The notes beneath the pieces are model-generated. The model was not told the DNA's origin and searched no databases. It saw nothing but the letters and a program-made list of their open reading frames with translations. Source: Blastobasis lacticolella (taxonomy: Eukaryota > Arthropoda > Insecta > Lepidoptera > Blastobasidae). Taken from it: DNA of 64,000 bases. The position numbers were made by a program, and so were the translations under genes. Positions 22,516 to 33,896 of this stretch are shown here, piece by piece; the first letter of the stretch is position 1, and every line of letters starts with the position of its first letter. The stretch is from assembly GCA_905147135.1 (NCBI GenBank), contig LR990045.1:14856173-14920172 (forward strand), in the 5' to 3' direction.

Positions 22516-23584
22516 CTCATATGATGATCAGAGAGTGAAAGGTTGAGAGCCAGGGAAAATATGACGGAAGAACACCTCCCGCGCGAACAGAAACTTAATT
22601 TAAGTAATCCATACCTAAAGCTTCTTTTTTTACTTTTGACGCACTATATATATTAAAGGGGTGCGTTAAAATCGAGCCCCTACAAACAAGGTGTCGCGCT
22701 GATAATTACACGTCCACAATTTTGTAATAACGCCATCAATTATTTAGAATGCGGCCATAATGTTGAGGGTACCATGTGGTAGGGGATCAAGGACAGTAGG
22801 TTTTCGTCGCTAATGTACTGAGTGGGAACAAATCCGACTATAGCGATTAGGGTGCAGTGTAATTGATTGTCTTCCATTGTTCTGTTACGGTGCAGTGAGA
22901 TTCGCTCCCGAAATCGTCGAGTCTAGGGAGAAATCTATGCTTTGTGTTTGCTCTTCCCGTAAAAGGGACATAAGACAAATTGCCCTTTTTGTCGTTGCCC
23001 TCCAACACTATTTCTTAGAGAAACAATGGTGTTTTAGTGTAGAAGAAAACAAGCAAGAAGTTTCTATAGGATCGGAACACAACTCGAATGAACGAGGTCA
23101 TTAATAGACCGATCGACGTAGATGTACATCCCCATGTCCGTTATGACAGAACTGATCCTTTTTCTCAAAAGCAGCGGGATCAATGCAGCGCTGTCTAGTT
23201 TTCTAATGCAAATACTGGGCTGTGGGTATCCCATAGCGGGGTGCCATCAATCCTGCTGTCAGCGGAATGTGCCACCGATGCCGATGCCCCGACGATGCAG
23301 GCTAATGCATCCCGGAGTTTTTCCTGCGATGACAGAGATGGGTGAATGTTCCAGATGTTGGTGCTTGGAACTGGTTGATTATCTATTATGGGAATACGTT
23401 GATGTGCTCATCATTGTAATCTGGACGCCTTTAAGACTAGAGTGAATAGGCTGTTCGTAGACAGGCATGCTCCATTTTCAGCCGCATCGTCACTTACGAC
23501 TAGGTGAGATGGCGGTGAAATGTGAGGCTAGTCTAGTAAAAAAATTAAATTGAAGTTACCGACTGAAACTGCTTAGGTCATCAT
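22516..23584. other. spacer, no gene seen
   Basis: Open frames of 75 and 107 codons occur at 22,877-23,445 (plus). The second lies in a GC-richer stretch without domain, signal peptide or splice support. A LINE 3' remnant ('ctgcgatgacagagatgggtg') is possible but not established. Confidence 0.4.
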
Positions 23585-24545
23585 CATCATTATCGTCTTA
23601 ACGCTTATCCCGGCCTCGGCCAGGGTCCGCTTTCCTTCCCATTCTTCTTCACTTCGCCCGGTCTTCGGCATCCTCGCGTCGTAAGCCGTTGGACTCAGCG
23701 ATGTCAATCCATCGCTTCTTGGGTCGCCCACGGGGCCTCTTTCTTGATACCGGCAGATTCAGGCACCCATTTCCCACGTATTCCTGAGGCTTACGCAACA
23801 CGTGGCCAAACCAGCGCAGGCGAGCCTCCTCGATCTTGTCCACGATATCCCTCACGCCCAGACTGCCACGGATGTATTCATTATGTACTTGATCGAGCCG
23901 TGTAACTCCGCACATCCAGCGCAGCATTTTCATTTCGTTGGTTTCATAAGCCTTTTGAGCTTGACAGGGATTTTAGGATCACAGATGACAGCCGTGAGTT
24001 CCCGCCATTTAGCCCAGGCTGCAGAGATTCGGGACTTGACATCGGGGCCGATATCGCCAGACTCGTGCATCACGGATCCGAAGTATTTGGATTTATCTGT
24101 TCTATTGTCAGTTTCGTTACCTATACGGATGGTGTCGGGATCCGCGCTGCAGCTGGCCATATACTCTGTTTTGGCTTCAGTTTCAAACCACCGTTTTCTA
24201 GCACTTCCTTCCACGTGTTTACCCTGGTCTCAAGATCCTGCCTAAGCTTGCTCACCAGTACAAGTCGTCAGCGTACTTTATAAGCCAGGGAGGCATGTCC
24301 TGAATTTCCGCTGAGAGGGCATCGAGCACAATGCAAAACAAGTAAGGACTCAGCACAGAACGCTGGTGAACACCTACAGTAATCGGGAAGGGTTAGTATG
24401 GCCTACGATGGTTTTGACAACAGCTCCAGTATTGGCATACATGTCCTGCATAAGAGAAATGTACACCTCGGGCCGAAAATGCTCAGGTATCCACAGGTAA
24501 ACGCAACTGTAGTACTTTTCTGAAATCGCTGGCCTTTCGGAAAAT
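23585..24545 (-). pseudogene. RTE-type LINE reverse transcriptase, broken
   Basis: Reading on the minus strand from about 24,545 down: HFRPEVYISLMQDMY, then GVHQRSVLSPYLF and the RT catalytic box KYADDLY (near 24,270), then HESGDIGPDVKSRISAAWAKW (cut here), KRWIDIAESNGLRRED and the 3' end with an ATGATGATGATG tail at 23,580-23,590. These are RTE-clade LINE hallmarks. The frame is interrupted by several stops and shifts, including one just after YADDLY, and the 5' two-thirds are missing, so it is dead. Open stretches of 94 codons remain at 23,649-23,933 and 23,930-24,214. Confidence 0.85.
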
Positions 24546-25914
24546 GGCAGTGCATGTAGGTAAATTATTTTAATATCTTAGTAGGTAAATTTTTATTCTA
24601 GTAGCTCTCTATTAATTTTTATTGACGTAATATGTTTTATATTATATATCACATCTTTTAAACCTTCGCTTCTCAAATAGGTAAGTACTTACAGTAAGGA
24701 TGCCTAGACCTCATCATAATAATATTTTTGGTGAAGATTGCTATAGGTATCTATCGCTTTCCATTTACAATAGGACAACCATTCAAAGCAAATTCGCTTG
24801 AAAAGACGTTCCGCGAAATGTCGCATGTTAAGCGACATGTGTTGGCTTCTTAGTAATCGTGCGACTGTTCCCATGTGAATAAAGCTTCTCGGGGCTTAAA
24901 GCCGCAAGAACAACAAAACGCCAATCGATAGAGGCGTCATTATAATCATCTTTATAGGGAAGAACGCTCCATCTACCGCTTTCCGTGACCGGGAGGGTGT
25001 CGGTCCATATTTCAAGGTGGAGAGTGCCGTGCACCTAGCCAGATAAGAGCCCATCAATCACACTTCGCGTTATAAACAGAGCACTAGGCTCCCTTTCCCT
25101 GAGGCAGGGCTGGCAAATTCGCCCCCGTTAAGGGATGAGCGCGGTCTATTTGCGTTGTAGTAGGCTGTCTGCTCGAACAGATTTATGTGCTGTGCTTATG
25201 ATATAGTTTTTAGATTGTTTTCTACAATGTTATTGATATAGCTATTTGGTAAACGTGAAACGATGTGATGTGTTGTATTTGCGACTATCTATTTTCTAGC
25301 TCGCTGTTTTGTCTTGTATATTGCGCAATAGATTAAAGATGCAGGTTTTCCCATTTGGTAAACTATTTTATCAACACTAACTTACTGTGACCATTTTAGC
25401 GAATAGGCCAGCTTGTGACACGGAAATATGTTTTACAAAATTTGGCGTATCAAAGCACGTCACGGGCCCCAGTTGAGCGTGCCTGCATTGAGGCGCGGGT
25501 GAGTCTCCATGAGCAGCAATATTTCACGCGGTGTCTAAGTTTATAATCATTGTTGTGTGACGAGCAGGGGTGCTACTTCGCGGGTGATTTGAGAGGGGCG
25601 GTTCATTACCTAAAAGTGTGTGCGGGATTGGAAGTGGTTTTTAATGAGGCATTTGGGCGGATATAAATAATTGTTTGATGGGGGATACATTATTATGGTA
25701 ATTTTTAACGTCTTAGAGTGAATAAAAATTGTCAAATGTCAAAATCATTATCCATCAGCCAAATACTTATAAAAATACCAAAAACCAAATACCACAAGAG
25801 TGAAGACACAAGTAGTGCTACTCACACTCCAATGTTATACTTTAACCCCTTTGGACCTAGGCTTCGGAATACGGTGACAACATCGTAGGAGGACACTTAG
25901 ACGAAATCTTGAGA
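24546..25914. other. spacer, no gene seen
   Basis: AT-rich first part; 25,040-25,620 is GC-richer and contains 'ggctccctttccctgaggca' and 'ctggcaaattcgcccccgtt', possibly an unclassified repeat. No coding region supported. Confidence 0.45.
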
Positions 25915-26392
25915 CCATGGCGAGGTGGGCAGTGCTAGAAAAAGGTGATTTAAAGCTGAACATCGCCGTACTAAAGTACATGGCTGGATGCACGCTGATC
26001 TTGAAACCATCCACGAGACCGTAGATATCGAATCGGCTGCGGGACTTATCCGGCGCTGCCGATGCACATTCGCGAACTACACGCCAATGAAATTAAAATA
26101 CTGCGGTCTATGTGCGGCGTTACCGAGTCCGTAATAGACTGTTAGGACGCCGTAGGCTGTGCACGGGCAGACCAACGTTTTGTGAGTCTCCTAAATATCT
26201 ACTATCGCTTCAAAGTGTAATTTTTCTCGTACTCAATGATGTTGGGTAACCTACAGCGTCCGCACAGTCTATATATAACGAGTACCTACATCTGTAGCTG
26301 CCTTGGCGTGCGAGCCATTGCGGATAAGATTGAGCAGGCTCGCCTGCGCTGGTTTGGTCACGTGGAATCGGACGTGTTAGGATGATAATGGT
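25915..26392 (+). pseudogene. RTE-type LINE fragment interrupted by another repeat
   Basis: Same family as 23,585-24,545 but on the plus strand. WAVLEKGDLKLNIAVLKYM opens it, ELHANEIKILRSMCGVTE is at about 26,075-26,130, and LGVRAIADKIEQARLRWFGHV resumes at about 26,304-26,365. The expected linking residues are replaced by the separate repeat at 26,155-26,300. Stops and deletions throughout. Confidence 0.75.
26155..26300 (+). repeat. 'GTGCACGGGCAGACC' repeat, copy 1 (inside the RTE fragment)
   Basis: Begins GTGCACGGGCAGACCAACG and continues through 'tctactatcgcttcaaagtg'. Matches 53,746-53,870 on the plus strand and 46,255-46,345 on the minus strand. No coding capacity. Family unknown. Confidence 0.7.
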
Positions 26393-27265
26393 CTAAATGT
26401 GTGTAGTGTGTGTACACCCCTCACCCCGCCTTAGGTTATTTATTGGATTAGTCATTAGATAATAAGAGACAACTTAATCCCATCCGATGCGTATCATTTC
26501 GCCACACATTGCATGTGTAGTATTACGGATGATTTACACTATTGCATAAGCAGTCAGCTCGATGTTCATTAATTACATTGTTACTAAGTAAGAAAACTGC
26601 TATAATTTATTTGATGATATGCAATGCAATCACATTAGAGAAGGTAGATAAATATATAAACGTAGAGCATATAATTTACCTGAAACTAACCAGATTCACA
26701 GCTCTGAATACAAATTGTGGATCCATCACTCCATCAGCTGCCAAATGAATGTTATTCGAAATATGGCAAACGTTAATTACAATGCTAATGAACGTACGAG
26801 CAGTTCAACCAGGCATATTTATCCACACTGTAAATTAACTAGCGTGCTAGACTAGCTCAAAGGCGTCTCCTGCTTTGTATTCATGGTTTTAAGTTGACCC
26901 AGAATCGAAATCCTTCATCAAATCATCTCATTCTACCCACAGCGTATCATTAAGTGCCTGTGTTTAGGTTTTACTTACCTGTAATCGTTTGGGCCCGTAT
27001 ATATACGCTTACAAACGACGAAGGCGTAGTAGTCATAGCAATCAGAAGGACTACGTCCACTTTCGTTTTGCGTCGTCCTACCTACTTCGTCCACTTGCCT
27101 ATAAAATAGAATTGAGCATCGCGGAGTTCAACGAAATGAGAAGACGGCCAAGTGCACCGAGGAGCAGTGACTATGCTGCACATCGGTGTTTGGCGCCACG
27201 CCGCGACTGCACATGCACATACGCCGTTTTTGGAAAGATTATTAAATGAACTTTTTGTTTTACAG
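26393..27265. other. spacer before the exon-like block
   Basis: No gene established. The 86-codon open frame at 26,989-27,249 is arginine-rich and without domain. Confidence 0.45.
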
Positions 27266-27351
27266 AACCCAAAATTGCAGAATTTGGCTTTGGCACATTC
27301 CGTCTGTGTAGCTCTTGCACTGGCAATAATAATTGCATGTAATAATTTTCT
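27266..27351 (+). CDS. orphan exon-like block, possible membrane segment
   Basis: 86 bases bounded by a strong acceptor (CTTTTTGTTTTACAG, ending 27265) and a strong donor (CT|GTAAGTATT at 27352). In the one frame that is open across it the block encodes a hydrophobic stretch, NPKLQNLALAH then SVCVALALAIIIACNN, like a transmembrane helix. 86 bases gives 28 codons plus two, so it would end in phase 2. I looked for partner exons on both sides and found none. It may be an exon of a large-intron gene running through the window or a chance match. The residue pattern recalls an aquaporin helix, but no NPA motif is near, so I assign no function. Confidence 0.3.
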
Positions 27352-28640
27352 GTAAGTATTTTCTATTAATCAAACTTTCAATAACATTGCATTTAAGACA
27401 GTTCTCTTTAAGTTATTCAAGGCATTTCAACAATTTCAGCGATTTCAGGAAGCTCCATGAACAAATAACGACAAAACATATCAAATTTAATTAGCCACGA
27501 GATATTCTCGTGTCTTCGATATAGAATATCCGTAAATGTTACCTACACAAATACCTGATACATATTCTTTAACACATAAATCATATTTTACACCATTTAA
27601 AAATGAATATCATTTTTCGTCTAAATAAAATAAATAAGTATTTAGATAATGCCATACCTATTTCAATTTTCATTATAATGTTTGTACCTACTTACAATGC
27701 ATCAGCGTATCTATTTTGGAAGAAACTTGACCAGTCGCAGCACAGCTCGTTGTGAATAAAACTCCGCATCAAGGTATCTTTATAACGTAAGGCACGCACG
27801 CAGGTATGTCCAAATTGTCTGCGACGGACAAAACATCGTCCGCAGCTCCCCACTAAACTCCCTCCGAGCAAGCATTACTGAATTTTACAGGATATTGTAC
27901 GCCATCTCCTTTCTAATAGTGCCCCATTCCTAAACTGTTTTCAGCATACCCGGGCTGCCTTCGGAGAAATTCTAGTGGCAATATTCCGTCGGGAAGTGTA
28001 ATCTACCTTTGAACCTTTGTGCTGTGAGTTGTGTGGCGCTGTCTATCAGCGCTGGAATTGGGTGATATTGCACAGTTATTACCTACGTACGGCATATTGC
28101 ATTTCATCCTATTCCTAGTATTTTGGAAGAAGCTTTCCTTTGGGTACCTAATAAATACGTGACGATGGGAATAAAGAATTCCTGACTAAAGAACTACATA
28201 ATCGTAACCTCCTTACTAAAAAAATTTGAAGAGTGACTTTAGATTAATTCTTGATGCCACGGGTTGTGCACCAACTCTGAAATTGCGGAAAAAATCTGCT
28301 GTTTCATAAATATTGGCAGAATTCGTTTTAAATTTTGTATAAAGCATCTGATTTTTTAGTTCATGGGATTACAGGGTGATTAGATACTAAAGGCAAAATT
28401 CAGTCCAAAGCTGTACTCACGTATCATTAAACTATAAATAAAGATATGTAGGTATGTCATAACCTACTTAAGTAGAGAGGAACTGCAACAGCGCTGTTCA
28501 TAACTTGGCCATTAAAGTTCTTAGTTTCGTAGAGTGCCCACCTACAACTTCTGTTTATATCTTAAATGGTACCTACCAACCTATGCTAAATTTTTATTCT
28601 TGCACAGTATTATGTAAAACATTTTAACGTCTTTATTTCT
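27352..28640. other. spacer, no gene seen
   Basis: AT-rich with no recognised element. Confidence 0.5.
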
Positions 28641-28643
28641 TAC

Positions 28644-28845
28644 TAGTGGACCCGGCACGATACCTACTTTAACCTACCTTTTTTTTCTTGCTAACAAACC
28701 TTCCTCATGAATCACTCTAACTATTGTTGAATTGTTGAAATTAAAATTCGTTGCGTAGTTTAAAAGATACACGTACATAGATACGTATGGACAGACAAAG
28801 TAAAGTGTTTTTGTTTTATACTATATATAAAACAAAGTCACTTCC
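28644..28845 (+). repeat. 'CTAGTGGACC' repeat, copy 1
   Basis: Starts CTAGTGGACCCGGCACGA and ends TTTTGTTTTATACTATATA. Shares 'aatcactct.actattgttga', 'cgttgcgtagtttaaaagat' and 'gtacatagata' with the copies at 43,979, 54,119, 54,429 and 63,655 (plus) and 53,263 (minus). Confidence 0.75.
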
Positions 28846-29370
28846 CGCGGGTATTCTAAATTGATGAAAAAAAGAATGGGAGATCGAACAGACCCAAAAT
28901 CCAAAAACCCAGAGTCCAAAAATAACATGTGTTCGGTAGAAAAGGTTTTTGAAACGACGTCGTCCAAATGTCGTTCATCGTTGCATACAGTGTTGTATTG
29001 TAGGTGTAAGCTGTGTTGGAAACGTGCCGTCGTATTTCGTACGACGGCACGATTGGCTGGATGTCGTTAATTTCTCTGACCGAGGGTTATTGGCACCGAC
29101 TGTGCTATTGTGAGCTGCCTACCCACAAAAAATGTATATCGATCGGGGTTGTCTATCGGGTTATTCGGGATATTTTTTGTTTATAATGCTATTGGAGCTT
29201 CACCTTGCTGAAATTGAAATAGCCTAACGTCCTGCTTTCTGGCAATTCCGACGGATGTTTCGCTGTTTCTAAATGCATAACATAATTGTACACTATGTGT
29301 ACTCAATTAATACATACTTAAAAAATATGTACCCTAATGGTTCACAGAACAATTATTTGAACTTACCTCT
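28846..29370. other. spacer with a 12-bp inverted repeat
   Basis: No gene. A perfect inverted repeat cgtgccgtcgta / tacgacggcacg lies at 29023-29034 and 29040-29051 with a 5-base loop. Confidence 0.6.
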
Positions 29371-29506
29371 TACCTTACCTCTTCCCAAAGGTTGTCTGGA
29401 AGAGATCGCTTAAAGCGATAAGGCCGCCTTTGTGCCTTTATTTTTCTTATTTCTTGTTATGTATAATTTTTTGTGTGGGCAATAAAGAGTTTTTACTTTT
29501 TACTTA
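29371..29506 (+). repeat. LINE 3'-end-like repeat
   Basis: Contains 'aaaggttgtctggaagagat', 'cgcttaaagcgataaggccg' and 'gggcaataaagagttttt'. From memory this is one of the commonest 3' ends of moth LINEs (CR1/jockey-like). It includes a small stem (tcgctt/aaagcga) and an AATAAA signal. Confidence 0.6.
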
Positions 29507-30625
29507 CTTTACTTGAATTTAGAGTTGCTGTAGAGCATTTCTGTAGTAATCCCATTTTTTTTTCAGGAAATTTTATGGATATCCTTTTTTTTTCAGCTAA
29601 TGAATGGCTGAAAAAATGTTACTCTTATTTGTAATATTGTATGTACTATGAGTGACTAAGTATTGTGTTATAAAATTCCTGGGACCCTGACAAACATTGC
29701 AATTACGGAATTTGTTAAATAAAATCTAAAGTATGTGAAATATTTCCTTTGCACTAATAAACTTAGGGTTCTATTGCATAAATAATAAACTTAGGGTTCT
29801 TCAGAAGGCATATCTACAGGTACCTCAAATGCCGGCACCGCATCCACTCCTATTAGGTAGCATAGGTATGTCCTTAGGTGGCCACTTTCCATCAAGTGGG
29901 CCGTATGCTTCCCAAGGCAACAAAAAATTTACAAAAAATGTATTAGTCAAATGCAGTCACATCGACTTTAGCTGATCCTAAAACTTTGTTCCATAGAATT
30001 TCCTATTAGAATATTTATTTATCCATAGTACTGTAATGCACATACAAAATTTGAAATAAAGGTACAATTTTTGTCAGCCTTTCGTTAGCTACAGTATAGT
30101 AGTATACATTATGTTATGTATTTAAAAACAGCATAAAAGACGATTGGGGTTGCCAGGGAGCACGACGTTAAGAAAGATTTAAAGACAGGGTACTCAGTAA
30201 GCGGATTATTGACGTCAGCAAAGATAATATAATAATCTAGACGTCAATGTCTAGCTAGATGAGACTGACTTGGAGTAGCTGGATCGTATGAAATCTACCT
30301 AATACATATAAGTAATAGAGAAAAGATAATAAAATACTGTTTGTCTAACTCTAATGGAAAAATAAGCTCGCCGAAAATTAGTACAATGCTCCATCCAGTA
30401 CTCAAACCAATGCCCTTGATCTGTTTGTTTCTACATTCTGTGAGCTTTTTCTGCAATTACTTTAGTCTATGGAAGTATTGCTGGTAGCTGGTAGGACTCT
30501 ACTTAATTGTGAGATATTGTATTGAGGTAAGTACCTATAGTCAGATTATAAGTTATAACGACAACCGTCAGTGCTATAATATTCTGCTGTACCTATACGG
30601 CCCCAGCGCGGAAAGCGGTGGTTAC
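29507..30625. other. spacer, no gene seen
   Basis: AT-rich. The 17-bp string aataaacttagggttct occurs twice, at about 29,757 and 29,785. The 'ggtggccactttccatcaag' fragment near 29,878 is a piece of a common moth repeat. Confidence 0.5.
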
Positions 30626-30882
30626 CTTGACGTTTGTTCCGGTTGTGCTCTCGCGCGCGAGGGCCAGGGGTCTACTCTTATCGTGATCCAGGATTTCACA
30701 GATACAGGTAATAATTACAGTGGAGCAATGTTTTTAATCACGATGTTTTGCCTCACCGGACGAGCATCGGTTAGTATTCAACTAATACTTAACTAAAAAA
30801 AGAGTCATTGATACATGGCGGCACAGGGATTCATACCCGGTACCTCGGGGAACGAGCTGAACCCCTTAACCACGCCATACGG
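30626..30882 (-). mobile_element. tRNA-Ser-type SINE, copy D
   Basis: Shares with copy C the blocks 'ccggttgtgctctcgcgc', 'gtgatccaggattt', 'aataattacagtggagc', 'gagcatcggttagtattcaa', 'aagagtcattgatacatg' and 'cccggtacctcg'. The tRNA-like head near 30,880 has decayed. Confidence 0.8.
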
Positions 30883-30902
30883 AGAGTACCTACATTTTAA
30901 TC

Positions 30903-30985
30903 ATCATCATCCTAGCGGCCTATCCTAGCTTCTGCCAGGGTATGCTTGTCTACTCTTTCTCCTTCATTTCGCCCGGTGTTGGATT
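30903..30985 (-). mobile_element. RTE-type LINE 3' end
   Basis: CATCATCATCCTAGCGG, 'cttctgccagggtatgcttg' and 'cttcatttcgcccggtgttg' match the 3' end of the broken RTE element at 23,585-23,690, same orientation. Very short, 5'-truncated. Confidence 0.6.
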
Positions 30986-31993
30986 GGGAGTAAAATTCAT
31001 ATTCCACATTTTATTATAAAGCTTGTTTATTTAACGTCATGTTTTGCAAAATAGACAAATATGCATCATTTTAAATTGTCACTTTACTTAAAAAATCCTC
31101 ATCAACATTTAACAGTAATATAATACATAGTTACATACGCCCTTAAATACAATTTACATGGTTGCTAGTGCTATACATTTACAATTAGTAAATTAATACT
31201 TAATTACAGCAACGGTTCACGTCAAATAAACGTAACGTTACACATTATTAACAGAAAAATTTAATGAAAACTAAAACTCTTAAATTGAAGGTTACTTAAC
31301 AATTTCACATCGTTTAAAAGTCTAATTATTGTCGAGATATTTTTAATTTCAATTTCGCTTCAAATCTTACGAATACAAGAACGTGTAAACTCACATAATA
31401 ATAATATTAATTATAAAGAAACAATAAATAGCTCACATAACTAACAAAAATGCATGATTTTTCTAATAAATTATTAACGCCATAAGCTAACACTTCAGTA
31501 TACGTCCGCTCCATAATATATTTTCAGCTTACCATAACGACAATTTAATAACTCTGTTACGTATTTCCTTTTCCATTATTCATATACGGGCAGTCTTTTC
31601 CAGTGTAATGTAAATAGCAGCGCTCAATCAATATGAAACGCATGTATAATTTATTACGAAACACAAATAATAAACCTTTACCAAATATAACCTTTTCTGG
31701 AGTTACAAAGCTTATTTAGCTTGTTTCGTCTTTGAATCTTAGATACGTAGTTGTAATAAATTAAACTATAAATAATAACGTTAGCGTTAAAAAACTAATG
31801 TACGCTAATTATGACTAGCTTTCATAAAGGAAAGTGAAATGCACCATTATTTTGTTTCAGTTATTTCCCTAATCATTGTATGGCACTACTTACTCGGTTA
31901 TGAACGAGGCCCAATACACACGCAATAAGCTTCAATAAATCTTGAAATTACTAAACCGAAGAAATTTCCAAACTCAAAGTCACTCAGCGCGCG
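30986..31993. other. AT-rich tract downstream of the GPCR gene
   Basis: Very AT-rich, repeat-poor DNA. Lies 2-3 kb beyond the last GPCR exon on its strand and could be 3' UTR or terminal intron, but no signal settles this. Confidence 0.4.
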
Positions 31994-32257
31994 ATGGACA
32001 GAGCTATGCTCGGAGTCGCTCTACATGATCCGATGAGAAATGAAGATATATTTAAAAAACCTACCGTCACACACATAGGTTCCAGAGTCGCAAAACTAAC
32101 AGTGACAGAGGCAGTGGGCAGCAGGGTGGGGCGGAAAGGTTCTCAAGTGGCGCCCACGTCCAGGAAATCAAAGAGAAGAACGGCCAAGAGATGGACGGAC
32201 GACCTAGTAAAGTTAATGGGGAGCCGGAGGAGGCAAAGGACCATGTCCATCCTGTAG
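31994..32257 (+). pseudogene. RTE-type LINE, C-terminal ORF remnant
   Basis: An 87-codon open stretch reading RAMLGVALHDPMRNEDI, THIGSRVAKLT and KRRTAKRWTDDLVKLMGS, matching the conserved end of RTE-clade ORF2 in order, with about 15 residues around the zinc-like segment altered. No RT core remains and no ATGATG tail is present. It lies opposite to the GPCR gene. Confidence 0.7.
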
Positions 32258-33896
32258 CTGAATCTTAGATATGTAAGAAGTCCTGTAAAATAATTTTGAA
32301 TTTTTTTAAACTACTTAGCGCACATATAATTCTCTTATTTTATGAAAAAATAGCTAATTTTAAATTATGTTTGTACATAAATGATTTTTAGTACAACATT
32401 TGAACAGGTTGAGGTTGTTGTAAATAATTTGTGAAGAGTCTATAATTTTCATATTATAACCATTTCAATTCTATTCGGATTTTATATGCAAAAAAATAGT
32501 TGCCACCCTAGCCCACCACTAGTCACCGCGCGATACCATTGCGACACAAATTAATACAAGCATTCATACAGTTTTTACTTCTGCATAACCTAAAATCGAA
32601 TCATTAGCGCCACAAAGGATATAATTCGTAGCACATTAAAAAAAAATATTTTAGTAAAATTGTGTAAATTGGGCCTGGTCAAACGCGAGCCAAACATCAG
32701 CCTACTGCTAAACCCTAAAGAAACACATTCATTCTCTTGGTCATACAATTCTTTAGTATTACAAAAATATTCTTACATCTTCTTAACCTACTCGTAATAA
32801 CGTATACTGCTAATAAAGAAATAGTAAAAGCAACCCAAACGGTAACTCAATTCACTGAAACAGAGTGGAAACTTAATAAAATACTTCATATTAATCAAGT
32901 TTTAACCCTTCGATTTACAAGGCCGTTAGTTACAAAGAAACCATTTTCAAGCTTTAACAAAGCCTTTAAAATACACGTAATAGCTCTATCACAGGAGTAT
33001 GAAAGAAATTAGGCCTTTCGTATAAGGCTCTTTTCATAAACAGTTAATCAGTGAATAAGTTTAATTCTCTAGGAAGAAAAATCAGTTACACTATGTTATA
33101 TCAAGTTTATTACTAAAATATATTATTTTATAAATAGTATAAAATTAATTATACACGAATTTTGTAGGAATGCCGACGAGAACTAAAATATAAATGCATG
33201 AATTACAAAAGTGTGTGTTGATAGGAATTAAAAACTACTAAATCTCTGTTATAACAAAAGCTGTTATACAATTACTTACCCAAAGATCAGCTCTTGATGC
33301 TAACAATCTAAATCAAGTCAACATTTACTGAAAAGATCACTAGATAAATGAATTTTATATGCATTACCATTTTACATCTTTCGTATCTTTATAGCCAATG
33401 TTCGTTACAAATGTGTTACTTGTCATATATATTACAGGTCATTCATAGTGTACAACTGCACTTTTTGCTATCACACCACATCACTGATAAACGAAACAAA
33501 ATAATACTATATTCGTCAGTCTGGATCATACTCGATCTAATAAACATTGTCACTGTGTCGAGCTTACACATAGTCCCGACGCCCATTCGTGGTGCCACAG
33601 TCTATGCTATTTCTTTCACTTACCACTGCCACTTCTAAGCCGTCACTTTTTCTTCTGCACGTTTTAAATAGTTTGGAAAACTGCAACAATAATAAAAGTT
33701 GGTATTATTACCACTTATCGGAAAATCAACAATATCTTAAACTGATACGTAAACAGAAAAGATTTCAATTGGTGTCTTACGCAAAAAAGGAAGCGTTTAA
33801 AATCCCTTAAATAGTTTTTGTTGAAGAGCCATAACTCTGCATTAATTTCACTAAATATTACATATCACCTTTTAGTAATTGTAGAGCTTTGTGTCT
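32258..33896. other. AT-rich tract, nothing recognised
   Basis: Several open frames of 60-96 codons on the plus strand are AT-driven, with no start context, domain or splice support. May be 3' UTR or intron of the GPCR gene on the opposite strand. Confidence 0.4.

Noticed and set aside
23802..24283. plus-strand frames of 72-147 codons
   Set aside because: They lie opposite the broken RTE reverse transcriptase, which has the recognisable motifs.
27266..27351. aquaporin exon
   Set aside because: Only a vague helix resemblance. No NPA motif or partner exons nearby.
32737..33810. string of 66-96-codon plus-strand frames
   Set aside because: AT-driven composition, no start context, domain or splice pattern.
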